DNA from: DATAYA01 sp963754235
Lineage (GTDB): Bacteria > Pseudomonadota > Alphaproteobacteria > Acetobacterales > Acetobacteraceae
Direction of reading: 5' to 3'
Length of the DNA: 64,000 nucleotides
Assembly: GCA_963754235.1 (NCBI GenBank)
Contig: CAVWFK010000006.1
Span: forward strand, 1 to 64,000
The position numbers and the translations under genes are program-made. The notes under the pieces were generated by a model. The model worked only from the letters and a program-made list of their open reading frames with translations. It was not told the DNA's origin and ran no database searches. This document shows positions 1 through 8,562 of the stretch, in pieces (position 1 is the stretch's first letter; every line of letters begins with the position of its first letter).

Positions 1-53
1 GTGCGACCTTCGCCTTCGGAGGGCGACGCTCTATCCAGCTGAGCTACGGGTCC
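1..53 (-). tRNA. tRNA-Arg (anticodon CCG), truncated by the window edge
   Basis: The reverse complement starts with a 7-nt acceptor strand GGACCCG at position 53, followed by TA, a D-arm (GCTC...GAGC) and an anticodon arm TCGCC/CTCCGAA/GGCGA. The loop places CCG as the anticodon, which reads the arginine codon CGG. The T-arm and the 3' acceptor half lie beyond position 1, so only about 53 of some 77 nt are visible. Confidence 0.93.
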
Positions 54-110
54 GGCGCTCGCCTCCATAGCGCCAAAGCCCGGGTGGCGAAAGAGCGCAC
101 GCGCGTGCGA

Positions 111-1121
111 TCAGGGCTGCGCCACCTGCCAGGATGCCGCGACGATCGCCCCATCGGAGGGCAGCGGCACATCCGGGTTGCGCATCCAAGCGATCACATC
201 CGCAGTCGGGATCGCGCGGTCCTGGTCGCGCAGCAGCAAGTGGTAGCCATTCGGGTAGAGCGACGTCTGTGCTTGCGGCGGCAGCTTGCGCCAGAGTGCC
301 AGTGTTGCCTCCGGCGGCACCACCCGGTCCTGCCCGCCATAGAGGAACAGCGCCGGAACCGACATTCGGGGTGCCGCCGCCTGCGCCGCGTCCATCGCAT
401 CGACCAGCCCGCGCAGCACGTCGAAGCGCGTGCGGCGGATGGTCAGCGGGTCGCGCGCCAGCGCCAGCAGCGCCGCCTCGTTGTCGCTGGCGCGGATCGT
501 GATCGGCACCTCGCGCCCGGTCACGCGCCACCAGGGGGCGACAGACGCGACGACCCACAGCCCGGAACTGAGCAGCACGCCCATCTGCGCCCGCCCCCAC
601 ACCGCCGGCGCGAGCAGGACGGTGCCGTCCGCCGGCGGCGGATCGGGCATCGTCGCGGCCCGCATCAGCACCGCACCGCCCATGCTCTCGCCCATCAGCA
701 TCAACCGGGCCGCCGGATAGCGGGCGCGTAGCATTCGGGTGATCTCTATCGCGTCCTGCGTCATCCGCCCGGTGCCGGCCCAGTGGCCGCGGTCCGGCGC
801 CTGCCCGAAGCCCCGCTGATCGGGGGCGAAGATCGCAATGCCGGCGCGCTGGAAGGCCGGCGCGGGGATTTCCCACGCGTCGCGGCTGTCGTTGAAACCG
901 TGCAGCGCCAGCACCACGATCGCGGGCTGCAGCCCGTCCTTCGGCAGCCAGGCGCGGTACGGCAGGCGCGCGCCGTCACTCATGCTGAAGAACCCGTCCG
1001 GCGGCGGCGGCACCGAGGCGATGCCTCCGCGCGGCGGCAGCCGGACCGTTGCGGCGCAGCCCTGCACGCCCAGCGGCAGGGCGAGCGAGAGCACGCGACG
1101 GCGGGTCACGAAGGGGATCAC
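111..1121 (-). CDS. alpha/beta hydrolase, monoacylglycerol-lipase-like, probable lipoprotein
   Basis: A 336-residue protein of the serine hydrolase S33/lysophospholipase type, expected to cleave acyl esters such as monoglycerides at the cell envelope. It shows the LHGFNDSRDAW oxyanion-region motif, the nucleophile elbow GESMGG, a late acidic region (LYGGQDRVVPP) and a C-terminal histidine (NGYHLLL), which together give the Ser-Asp-His triad. The N-terminus has arginines, a hydrophobic stretch and a cysteine (VQGCAA) that resembles a lipobox, so export with lipid anchoring is likely. GTG at 1121 is used as the start. It stands alone, with the tRNA downstream and the zinc-finger gene divergent. 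The exact substrate is not readable. Confidence 0.85.
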   Translation of the reverse strand: MIPFVTRRRVLSLALPLGVQGCAATVRLPPRGGIASVPPPPDGFFSMSDGARLPYRAWLPKDGLQPAIVVLALHGFNDSRDAWEIPAPAFQRAGIAIFAPDQRGFGQAPDRGHWAGTGRMTQDAIEITRMLRARYPAARLMLMGESMGGAVLMRAATMPDPPPADGTVLLAPAVWGRAQMGVLLSSGLWVVASVAPWWRVTGREVPITIRASDNEAALLALARDPLTIRRTRFDVLRGLVDAMDAAQAAAPRMSVPALFLYGGQDRVVPPEATLALWRKLPPQAQTSLYPNGYHLLLRDQDRAIPTADVIAWMRNPDVPLPSDGAIVAASWQVAQP

Positions 1122-1231
1122 GGCGCGCCCCTTCCTAGGCCATGGTCGGCGGCGAAGGAAAGCCCGCCATTCCGTCGCCGCCCCTGCGCCGCTATAGGAG
1201 AGCCGCGCTCCAACCCCGCCCGAGGAAGCCC

Positions 1232-1435
1232 ATGCCGGACGGCCCCGACCGCCCCGCCCCCCCGCCCGCCGAGATCATCCGCAGCCAGAGCCGCGTCGTC
1301 GCGTGCGATGGCGGCGGCGGCGTGCTCGGCCACCCCAAGGTCTACCTGTACATCGACGATCGCGAGGTGATGTGTCCCTATTGCTCCCGTCTGTTCGTGC
1401 TCGATGACGACGCCGCTGCCGCTGCCGAGCACTGA
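1232..1435 (+). CDS. zinc-finger domain protein (zf-CHCC, NDUFS6-like)
   Basis: A 67-residue protein. The core runs C-D-G-G-G-G-V-L-G-H-P-K-V-Y-L followed about 10 residues later by CPYC, which is the Cys/His set of the zf-CHCC family related to the mitochondrial complex I subunit NDUFS6. In alphaproteobacteria such proteins are short, cytoplasmic and bind zinc; their role is not settled. The reading frame extends upstream to 1142, but the ATG at 1232 has a GAGGAAG Shine-Dalgarno and gives the expected short protein. Its 3' end overlaps the polA start by 32 nt, so the two are probably co-transcribed. Confidence 0.85.
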   Translation: MPDGPDRPAPPPAEIIRSQSRVVACDGGGGVLGHPKVYLYIDDREVMCPYCSRLFVLDDDAAAAAEH

Positions 1436-4205
1436 TGTCCCGCTTGCCGATCCGGGGCTGCACCTGGTCCTGATCGACGGCTCTGGGTTCATCTTCCGCG
1501 CCTTCCACGCGTTGCCGCCGATGAACCGGGCCGACGGCGTGCCGATCAATGCCGTGTTCGGCTTCACCAACATGCTGGCCAAGCTGCTGCGCGAGCATGT
1601 CGGCACCCATATCGCGGTGATTTTCGACGCCGGGAGCGTCACCTTCCGCAACCGGCTGTTCGACGGCTACAAGGCGCAGCGGCCCGAACCGCCGCCCGAG
1701 ATCGTGCCGCAATTCGCGCTGGTGCGGCAGGCGACCGAGGCATTCAACATCCCCGCCGTCGAGCTGCCCGACTGGGAGGCGGACGATCTGATCGCCGCCT
1801 ACGCGCGCGCCGTCTGCGCCGAGGGCGGGCGGACGACCATCATCAGCTCGGACAAGGATCTGATGCAGTTGATCCGCCCCGGGGTCGCGATGCTCGACCC
1901 GATCAAGAACCGCCCGATCGGGGAAGCCGAGGTGATGGAGCGTTTCGGCGTGCCGCCCGCGCGCGTGGTCGAGGTGCAGGCGCTGATGGGCGATGCGATC
2001 GACAACGTCCCGGGCGTCCCCGGCATCGGACCGAAGACCGCCGGCGCGCTGGTGGCCGAGTTCGGCGATCTCGAAGGCGTGCTGGCGGCGGCACACGCGA
2101 TGAAGCCCTCCAAGCGCCGCGACGCCCTGATCGCGCACGCCGAGGCGGCGCGCCTGTCGCGCACGCTCGTGCTGCTGCGTGACGACGCGCCGCTGCCGCT
2201 GCCGCTGGAGGACCTCGCCGCGCGCGAGCCGGACGCCGAGCGGCTCGCCCACTTCCTGCACGCGCAGGGGTTTCGGAGCATTCTCACGCGCCTCGGTCTC
2301 GACGGCGCGGCCTCGGCGGCACCCGCGGCCGCACCGCCACTGCCGGTGGCACCCGATCGCCCGGAGACCCAGGATGCGCCGCTGTCCTTCGGCCCCTATG
2401 CGACGGTGCTGGATTTTTCCGCGCTTGCCGACTGGATCGTGGAGGCGCGCGAAGCGGGCGTGGTCGCGATCGACACCGAGACCGACAGCCTCGATCCGCA
2501 GCGGGCCACGCTGCTCGGCTTCTCGATCGCGACCGCCCCCGGCCGCGCCGGCTACGTGCCGCTGCGCCACGAGAATGCCGAAGGTGTCCCGCTGCCCGGC
2601 CAGCTCGCGGCCGATGCGACGATCGCGGCAATGACGCCGCTGCTGACCGACGCGGGCGTCCTGAAGATCTATCACAACGCCAAGTTCGACGTCGCGGTGA
2701 TGCGCCGCGCCGGCGCCCCCGAGGCATCTCCGATCGACGACACCATGCTGATCTCCTTCGCGCAGGAGGCGGGCGCGCATGGGCACGGCATGGACGAGCT
2801 CTCGATCCTGCATCTCGGCCACACGCCGAACAGCTACACCGAGGTCACCGGCACCGGCCGCAATCGCATTCCCTTCGCACGCGCCCCGCTCGACCGTGCC
2901 ACTGCCTATGCCGCCGAGAATGCCGACGTGACGCTGCGGCTGTGGCACGTGCTGCGGCCGTTGCTGCGCACCCATCGTGCGCTGACGCTCTATGAGCAGA
3001 TCGACCGGCGGCTGAGCCCCGTGCTGGCGGCGATGGAGCGTGCCGGGATACGCGTCGATGCCGACGAGCTGCGCCGCATCTCCGAAGAGTTCACGCACCG
3101 CATGGCGGAGATGGAGGAAGACATCCACCGCCTCGCCGGCAGGCGGTTCAATCTCGGCAGCGCCAAACAGCTCGGCGAGATCCTGTTCGACGAGATGCGC
3201 GTGGGCGGCGGGCGGCGGATGGCGACCGGCGCCTGGGGGACCGACGCGAGCGTGCTGCAGGGCCTCGCCGATGCCGGGCATGCGCTGCCGGCGCGGGTGC
3301 TGGAATGGCGCCAGCTCGCGAAGCTGAAATCCACCTATGCCGACGCGCTGGTCGAGGAGATCAATCCCGAAACCGGGCGGGTGCATACCTGCTTCGCGAT
3401 GGCTGCGGCCACCACCGGGCGGCTGTCATCGACCGATCCCAATTTGCAGAACATCCCGGTGCGGACGGAGGAAGGCGGGCGCATCCGCCGCGCCTTCGTG
3501 CCAGCACCCGGGCACGTGCTGGTCAGCGCCGACTATTCACAGATCGAGTTGCGGCTGCTTGCGCACGTCGCCGACATCCCGGCGCTGAAGGCGAGCTTCT
3601 CGCGCGGCGAGGATATCCACGCCCGCACCGCGAGCGAGGTGTTCGGCCTGCCGATGGAGGGGATGGACTCGCTCACGCGCCGCCGCGCCAAGGCGATCAA
3701 TTTCGGCATCATCTACGGCATCTCGGCGTTCGGCCTTGCCCGGCAGTTGCAGATCGAGCCGGGCGAGGCGCGGCGCTACATCGACGCCTATTTCGCCCGC
3801 TACCCCGAAATCCGCGCCTATATGGAGCGCACCAAGGAAGAAGCGCGCATCCAGGGCTATGTGCTGACGCCGTTCGGGCGCCGCTGCTGGATCCCGCAGA
3901 TCGCCGACAAGAAGCCCCATGTTCGGGGCTACGCCGAGCGCCAGGCGATCAACGCGCCACTGCAAGGCGGGGCCGCGGACATCATCAAGCGCGCAATGGT
4001 GCGCCTGCCCGCGGCGCTTGCCGAGGCGGGGCTGTCCGCGCGGCTGTTGTTGCAGGTGCATGACGAGCTGCTGTTCGAGGCGCCCGAGCAGGAGACGGAC
4101 GCGCTCGCGGCCCTCGCGCGGCAAGTGATGGAAGGCGCGACGACGCTCTCGGTGCCGCTGCTGGCCGAGACCGGGGTCGGCCGAAGCTGGGCGGAGGCGC
4201 ATTGA
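1404..4205 (+). CDS. polA: DNA polymerase I
   Basis: A 933-residue complete three-domain DNA polymerase I, for Okazaki fragment processing and repair synthesis. The 5'-nuclease domain starts near residue 25 (DGSGFIFRAFHALPP) and runs to about 290. The 3'-5' proofreading exonuclease is present with its metal-binding DTETDSL near residue 355. The polymerase domain carries motif A DYSQIELRLLAHV near 709, motif B (RRRAKAINFGIIYGIS) and motif C QVHDELLFEAPE near 883. Length matches the family. The frame is uninterrupted, unlike several accessory genes here. The ATG at 1404 lies inside the preceding zinc-finger gene; a later start is possible, but the conserved LVLIDGSG begins soon after. Confidence 0.98.
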   Translation: MTTPLPLPSTDVPLADPGLHLVLIDGSGFIFRAFHALPPMNRADGVPINAVFGFTNMLAKLLREHVGTHIAVIFDAGSVTFRNRLFDGYKAQRPEPPPEIVPQFALVRQATEAFNIPAVELPDWEADDLIAAYARAVCAEGGRTTIISSDKDLMQLIRPGVAMLDPIKNRPIGEAEVMERFGVPPARVVEVQALMGDAIDNVPGVPGIGPKTAGALVAEFGDLEGVLAAAHAMKPSKRRDALIAHAEAARLSRTLVLLRDDAPLPLPLEDLAAREPDAERLAHFLHAQGFRSILTRLGLDGAASAAPAAAPPLPVAPDRPETQDAPLSFGPYATVLDFSALADWIVEAREAGVVAIDTETDSLDPQRATLLGFSIATAPGRAGYVPLRHENAEGVPLPGQLAADATIAAMTPLLTDAGVLKIYHNAKFDVAVMRRAGAPEASPIDDTMLISFAQEAGAHGHGMDELSILHLGHTPNSYTEVTGTGRNRIPFARAPLDRATAYAAENADVTLRLWHVLRPLLRTHRALTLYEQIDRRLSPVLAAMERAGIRVDADELRRISEEFTHRMAEMEEDIHRLAGRRFNLGSAKQLGEILFDEMRVGGGRRMATGAWGTDASVLQGLADAGHALPARVLEWRQLAKLKSTYADALVEEINPETGRVHTCFAMAAATTGRLSSTDPNLQNIPVRTEEGGRIRRAFVPAPGHVLVSADYSQIELRLLAHVADIPALKASFSRGEDIHARTASEVFGLPMEGMDSLTRRRAKAINFGIIYGISAFGLARQLQIEPGEARRYIDAYFARYPEIRAYMERTKEEARIQGYVLTPFGRRCWIPQIADKKPHVRGYAERQAINAPLQGGAADIIKRAMVRLPAALAEAGLSARLLLQVHDELLFEAPEQETDALAALARQVMEGATTLSVPLLAETGVGRSWAEAH

Positions 4206-4281
4206 CCCCTCCTCGTCATGCTCGGCGAAGGCCCACGGCTGTCCGGTTCCCCTTCAGGCCCATTGCAGCGCCACCTGGCGA

Positions 4282-4953
4282 TTACTTTGGGCCGTGCCGG
4301 GATCGGGTTTTGGTCGGTCGCAGTCGCTGGATCGGCTTCCGGTGCATCAGGTTGGCCCGCACCAGGCGGGCGAAGGTGGTTAGGCTGAGGACCGCCTTTT
4401 GGCCGGCGTGAGCCAGCTTGAGCAGCAGGAAGACGATCAGCGCGACGGCGACCTGGATACGCACGGCGTTTTCACTGGTGCCCAGAAAATGGCGGATCTT
4501 CAGGGTCTGCTTGACCCAGCGGAAGAACAGCTCGATCTCCCAGCGGCGCTGGTAGAGATCGGCAATCTCCTGCGCCGGCGCATCGAGGTCGTTACTCATG
4601 ATGCGCAGGACCTTGCCGGTCACGATCCTGACCCGCACCTCGCGCACCGCGTTCGCCATCGGGTTGTGCCGATGCTGCGCTATCCGCTCCGGCAAAAACC
4701 CGATCCGGTCGGAGAGGATAGCGCCATCCGCAGGAACCGGCAGGGTCTCGATCACCGTGAGCGGGGTGTTGCATTTCAGCCGCGTGACCATGCGGCAGGC
4801 CTTCGCATCGAGCTCGGCCCACCAGCCATAGTCGTAGTAGCCGAGATCGAACACGTAGGTGGCGCCCGCCGTGATGGGCATCTTCTTGGCAGCGGTGATG
4901 TCGTTCACCCGCGCCGGCGTGACGGCCGCGTAGATCGTTGTCAAGAATTCCAA
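4282..4953 (-). pseudogene. IS4-family (DUF4372-type) transposase, C-terminal remnant
   Basis: About 220 residues match the C-terminal half of IS4-family transposases of the DUF4372 type. A DDE aspartate region (YVFDLGYYDYGWW) and the signature YQRRWEIELFFRWVK, with the Y-x2-R-x3-E-x6-K spacing, are both visible. Upstream of about 4953 homology stops and the frame runs into unrelated DNA, including a dispersed repeat, so the N-terminal half is gone. No partner inverted repeat was found. It lies directly behind polA and behind the orphan binding-protein gene. This is a dead fragment. Confidence 0.85.
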
Positions 4954-4972
4954 CTCAGCCTGCGGCCGCCCC

Positions 4973-5075
4973 GTGTCTTGCACCGGCCAGTTCCCGCGCG
5001 CCCAGTGCCTTCGCAGCCCGCAGGGGCAGCAGGCGCGCAGCACTCTCTCTGACTCGGGCCGCTGTTTCATCCTCA
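4973..5075. repeat. about 100-bp dispersed repeat, copy 1 (inverted copy near 62.5 kb)
   Basis: By eye this stretch aligns with the reverse complement of about 62525-62625. Shared blocks include CACCGGCCAGTTCCC or close variants, GCAGGCGCGCAGCAC and GGCCGCTGTT. It ends against the IS4 remnant at about 4953 and just short of the stop codon of the binding-protein gene. Its nature is unknown; it may be an element edge. Confidence 0.55.
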
Positions 5076-5098
5076 GCGGGTCGGCAACGCCGGTGGAA

Positions 5099-5971
5099 CT
5101 AGAAAGTGGGATACCCGGGCACCTGCCCCGGTGGCTTGGTTCCGAAAAATTCCCCGAAGGCCGCGGAATACATCGGAAAATCGTCGCCGTGCATGGCGAC
5201 ATTGAAGGCGGTGTCCACCCATTGCAGCCAGTCCGGATCGCCCTGGCGCACGGCCGCACTGTAGAGCGACGCACCCCAGGCATGGCCGGGATCGGCGTAG
5301 GCGCCCGGGTTCTTCCGCGCGAGCCACTTCACGGTAGAGGCGTCCACCACCACCGCATCCGCGCGGCCGGCCACCACGGCTTGCATCGAGTTCGCGGTGG
5401 TATCGAGTTGCAGCACCCGCGCCTTCGGCAGCGCCTGGTGGACGAGTTGCTCGGCATACACGTTCTGCAGGATCGCGCACTTGACCTGATCGCCGGCATC
5501 GAGAAGTTGCTTGTAGGTTTTGTACTTCCCGTGGGGCGAGGTGAGCAGGCCGCCGCCTTCGATATAGTAGGGTCGGCTGAACGCCACCTGCTGCGCGCGC
5601 CCGGCCGTCACCGTCATGAACTGGATCACGATGTCCACCTTGCCGGTGGCGATGTTCGGGATGCGTGCCGCCGGATCCTGCTGCACGAAATCCACCTTGG
5701 TGTCGTCATCGAACAGGCCCTTCGCCAGGATTTTCGCCATGGCGATGTCCATGCCGGTGAGCTTTCCGTTGTCGTCCTCGAAATGCCAGGGCGCGTTGGT
5801 CGAGCCGGTGCCAACGATCAGGTGCCCACGGCCGAGCACCGTCCGCAGCAAGCTTTGGGAATTTGCCTGTGCGGCCGCTTGCCGCGGTTCCATCAGGGTC
5901 ACGGCGCCCGCTGTGGCGAAAGCCATGCCGCCGAAGCGCAGGAAATTGCGTCGATCGTCGGGGATCATCAT
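5099..5971 (-). CDS. amino-acid-type ABC transporter substrate-binding protein (orphan)
   Basis: A 290-residue periplasmic binding protein of the bacterial family 3 (polar amino acid) type. The N-terminus DRRNFLRFGGMAFATAGAV resembles a twin-arginine signal, cut near AAAQA. The body has the family pattern: GTGSTNAPWHFEDDNGKLTG, GMDIAMAKILAKGLF, a DIVIQFMTVTAGRAQQVAFS ligand loop and ADAVVVDASTVKWL. The ATG at 5971 has AGAGGAA upstream. No permease or ATPase gene is adjacent; it is boxed in by an IS4 remnant downstream and an IS5 remnant upstream, so it is either an orphan working with a distant transporter or a stranded piece of a broken operon. The frame itself is intact. Confidence 0.85.
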   Translation of the reverse strand: MMIPDDRRNFLRFGGMAFATAGAVTLMEPRQAAAQANSQSLLRTVLGRGHLIVGTGSTNAPWHFEDDNGKLTGMDIAMAKILAKGLFDDDTKVDFVQQDPAARIPNIATGKVDIVIQFMTVTAGRAQQVAFSRPYYIEGGGLLTSPHGKYKTYKQLLDAGDQVKCAILQNVYAEQLVHQALPKARVLQLDTTANSMQAVVAGRADAVVVDASTVKWLARKNPGAYADPGHAWGASLYSAAVRQGDPDWLQWVDTAFNVAMHGDDFPMYSAAFGEFFGTKPPGQVPGYPTF

Positions 5972-5999
5972 GGATCGGTTCCTCTGGTTATGGAGCAGG

Positions 6000-6320
6000 A
6001 TGCCAGCGGCGGCTCGGCGTTGGCCGGCCGGATTGGCAGAAGCGCGTCCACCACGGCCTCCATTCGTCCCAACGGAGGGAGTAAGCGTTCACCGTGTTGC
6101 GCGCTGGCAGGTCCTTTGGCAACGCCGCTTACTGACAGCCCGTGCTCAGGATATACATCACCCCGTTGACGATCTCCCGCACATCGACCGTCCGCTTGTT
6201 GCCGCCCTTCGTGGCAGGCGGGATCAGTGGCCCGAGAATCGCCCACTCTTCGTCCGTCACGTCACTGGTATAGCGCAATCGGCTACGGTCATACCGGGCA
6301 CGATTGTCGTTCGTCCACAT
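6000..6320 (-). pseudogene. IS5-family transposase, N-terminal remnant with in-frame stop
   Basis: The first 63 residues (RSRLRYTSDVTDEEWAILG, then IVNGVMYILSTGCQ) are the DUF4096 N-terminal part of an IS5-group transposase. A TAA at 6129-6131 stands where the family has a tryptophan codon (STGCQ-W-R). After the stop the same frame keeps recognisable sequence (PKDLPARNTVNAYS), then homology fades near 6000 just before the binding-protein gene. It is therefore both nonsense-mutated and truncated; the catalytic C-terminal part is absent. Confidence 0.85.
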
Positions 6321-6405
6321 CCAGCGGCTCCTGCGAATCGGGCTGACGCCATCGAATCACAAGAGACTCAACCGAATCGGGATGTTCCTGGGCGGACACT
6401 TAGAC

Positions 6406-6600
6406 TTAGAGATGCAGCCGCTGCGGCAGCCACAGCGAGATGATCGGCACGTAGGTCACCAGCGCAAGAACTGCCAGCAGCACCAGATAGAACGGCCAGA
6501 GCTTGCGCACCGCCTGCTCCATCGTCACTCCCCCGACGGCGCAGCCGACGAACAGCGTGGAGCCCACCGGCGGCGTCAGCAGCCCGATGCCGAGATTGCG
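6406..6600 (-). pseudogene. TRAP transporter large permease (DctM-type), C-terminal fragment
   Basis: About 65 residues read NLGIGLLTPPVGSTLFVGCA and continue through a final hydrophobic segment (PFYLVLLAVLALVTYVPIIS) to a stop at 6406. This is the conserved last helix pair of DctM/SiaM large permeases, where LGIGLLTPPVG is a family hallmark. Homology ends abruptly at about 6600, where a plus-strand FadR fragment begins, so roughly 85% of the gene is missing. It marks a deletion or rearrangement junction and cannot function. Confidence 0.8.
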
Positions 6601-7284
6601 GCTGACCGAGGAGATTACCAGTGGGCGGATCGCGCGCGGCGGCCGGCTGCCGACCGAGCAGGCGATGGTGGCCGCGTTCGGGGTCAGCCGCCCGGTGCTG
6701 CGCGAGGCCTGGCCGCGCTGCGGGCCGAGGGGCTGGTCGTCTCGCGCCAGGGTCTCGGCCTCTTCGTCGCGCGTGACGGGCAGCGCCGGCCGTTTCGCAT
6801 CGATCCCGACGGCCTGACCTCGATCGCCGAGGTGGTGAACGTGATGGAGCTGCGGATGGCGGTGGAGGTCGAGGCGGCCGGCTTCGCCGCCGAGCGGGCG
6901 CGGCCCCAGGCCCAGCGCGATGTTGCCCGGGCGCTCGCGGCCATGCAGCGCGCCATCTCGCGGGGCGGGGCGGCGATCGACGAGGATTTCGCCTTCCATC
7001 GCGCCGTGGCGGCCGCCACCGGCAATCCCCAATTCAGCCGGTTTCTCGAATATCTGGGGCGCTTCACGATCCCGCGGCTCAGCGTGCGCGTGGAGCCCGA
7101 TCGGCTGTCCGATCCCGTCGCCTATCTGCGCACCATCCAGGGCGAGCACGAACGGATCCACGCGGCGATCGAGGCGCGGGACGCGACCGGCGCGCGCGAC
7201 GCGATGCGCACGCATCTGACTAACGGACGGGAGCGCTACCGCCGCCTTATGGCGCGGCCGAACGAGGTGAATTCGGACAACTGA
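6599..7284 (+). pseudogene. FadR/GntR-family transcriptional regulator, 5'-truncated and frameshifted
   Basis: The wing-helix portion (LTEEITSGRIARGGRLPTEQ, then AFGVSRPVLREA) is read in one frame and the rest (LAALRAEGLVVSRQG, then an FCD ligand-binding domain with EDFAFHRAVAAATGNPQ and HERIHAAIEARD) in another. The shift near 6709 is explained by one missing C in the run before CTGGCC. The first 20 or so residues with the start codon are absent, because the frame abuts the DctM fragment at 6600. FadR-type regulators often control adjacent TRAP operons, so the two fragments may come from one lost locus. Confidence 0.8.
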
Positions 7285-7370
7285 AGGAGCGCGGCGTTCG
7301 GCCAGCTCCGCGGCGCCGCCGCCCCTATGGCCGCAACACAACCGCGGAACGACGCGACTGGAACCTCAAC

Positions 7371-7550
7371 TCCCTCTCCGCCCCTGGGGGCGGAGAGGGT
7401 CGGGGTGAGATGGGGGACGGCGCGGGCGGTTTTCGTGCGGGTCGGTGTTCCAGAAGCGGCCGTCGCGACCATCCGATTGGCGGCAGTACGTCGTCGTGGT
7501 GATTCGCCCCACCTCACCCCGGCCCTCTCCGCCACCGGGGCGGAGAGGGG
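7371..7550. repeat. head-to-head pair of palindromic repeats (GC-rich family A)
   Basis: The 273-bp gap 7285-7557 holds two copies of a palindrome built on CTCTCCGCCCC and its complement, at 7371-7415 and 7507-7550. They face each other through tails reading CGGGGTGAGATGGGG and CCCCACCTCACCCCGG. The same unit recurs near 11.46, 50.29/51.78, 54.77, 57.80 and 59.23 kb. It looks like a mosaic REP/BIME-like or MITE-like element. I see no gene in the gap. Confidence 0.8.
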
Positions 7551-7557
7551 GAATCGA

Positions 7558-7866
7558 TCAAGCCCAGTGGCCAGGCACCCAGTACGGGCCGTTCCAGTGC
7601 GGCGGCACCCAATAGCGCCGCGGCGCGGGATACGCAGGCGGCGCGTAATAGACCGGCGGCGGGGCATAATAGACTGGCGGCGGCGCAATCCCGACCACTA
7701 CTCCGCCGCGCCAGCCCCCCCAGCAACAGCCGCCACGCCAGCCCCAGCCGCCGTGCCACCTAGCCAAAGCGGGCTTGGGCACCGCGAGCAACGGCACGGC
7801 GAGGGCGAGCGCGCCGGCGGCGCCGAGCAGGGCGTGGCCGAACCTCGTCCGGGTCGATCCAGTCAT
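7558..7866 (-). CDS. small secreted Gly/Trp/Tyr/Pro-rich protein
   Basis: A 102-residue protein with a clear signal peptide (basic start, then HALLGAAGALALAVPLLAV, cut near ALA), a Gly/Trp-rich segment (WHGGWGWRGG, CCWGGWRGG), two repeats of PPPVYYAP, and a C-terminal VPPHWNGPYWVPGHW. Proteins with WxPGHW-type ends are widespread, short, exported and uncharacterised in proteobacteria. It lies next to infC but is a separate unit with repeats downstream. No function can be assigned. Confidence 0.7.
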   Translation of the reverse strand: MTGSTRTRFGHALLGAAGALALAVPLLAVPKPALARWHGGWGWRGGCCWGGWRGGVVVGIAPPPVYYAPPPVYYAPPAYPAPRRYWVPPHWNGPYWVPGHWA

Positions 7867-7965
7867 CGAGGCGATCTCCTCATCTACCCGAATCCGTATA
7901 TCATCATCATGGCAGCGATTGTGGCGGCCGTGTGCCCGCCGCGTAACCGGCCGGTATCCCGCCGC

Positions 7966-8502
7966 TCAGCGTGGCGAGAGTACCATAATCATCTGCCGAT
8001 TTTCCATCCGCGGCATCTGCTCGACCTTCGACTGCGGGTCCATGTCGCCGCGGATGCGTTCGAGCACCTTCACGCCGATATCCTGGTGCGCCATCTCGCG
8101 GCCACGGAAGCGCAACGTTACTTTCACCTTGTCGCCCTCCTCGATGAACGACTTCATCGCGCGCAGCTTCACCTGATAGTCGTTCTCGTCGATATTTGGG
8201 CGAACCTTGACTTCCTTTATTTCAACTATCTTCTGCTTCTTGCGGGCCTCGTTCTTCTTCTTCTGCTGCTCGTACTTGAACTTGCCGAAGTCGAGGATCT
8301 TCACTACAGGCGGGTCGGCGTTGGGGCTGATCTCGAGCAGGTCGAGGCCGATCGAGAAGGCGCGGTTCAGCGCCTCGCGGGCGCTCATCACGCCCTGCAT
8401 CTCGCCGTCCTGGTCGATCAAGCGAACCTGGGCGGAGCGAATTTCGTCGTTCACGCGCGGGCCGTCACGGGTCGGCGCGGCCTGCATCGGTGGTCTGGGT
8501 AT
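7966..8502 (-). CDS. infC: translation initiation factor IF-3, probable AUA start
   Basis: IF-3 of 178 residues: the N-domain starts at GPRVNDEI and carries LNRAFSIGLDLLEISPNADPP; the lysine-rich linker follows (YEQQKKKNEARKKQK), then the C-domain (NIDENDYQVKLRAMKSF, VTLRFRGREMAHQ). It binds the 30S subunit and checks start codons. The first ATG is at 8487, but the only Shine-Dalgarno, AGGAG at 8511-8515, sits 23 nt from it and exactly 8 nt from an in-frame ATA at 8500-8502. I therefore start at ATA, giving five extra residues. Non-canonical starts are the known basis of infC autoregulation (AUU in E. coli). It follows thrS by 60 bp, as in the classical thrS-infC operon. Confidence 0.92.
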   Translation of the reverse strand: MPRPPMQAAPTRDGPRVNDEIRSAQVRLIDQDGEMQGVMSAREALNRAFSIGLDLLEISPNADPPVVKILDFGKFKYEQQKKKNEARKKQKIVEIKEVKVRPNIDENDYQVKLRAMKSFIEEGDKVKVTLRFRGREMAHQDIGVKVLERIRGDMDPQSKVEQMPRMENRQMIMVLSPR

Positions 8503-8562
8503 GGGCGTGTCTCCTGTTCCGGTGGATGGGTTAGGGGTTGTGCCTGAAGCGGCCTAGGGCGA

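Noticed and set aside
1275..3386. A 703-codon open frame on the minus strand opposite polA
   Set aside because: It is the antisense shadow of polA in a very GC-rich genome; composition is dominated by His, Arg and Gly and no family pattern is visible. Similar long shadows opposite thrS, rsmI, the sulfatase and the transporter genes were dropped.
6304..6600. The upstream extension of the FadR frame as its real N-terminus
   Set aside because: That part is antisense to the IS5 and DctM remnants and has no winged-helix sequence; the true N-terminus is missing.
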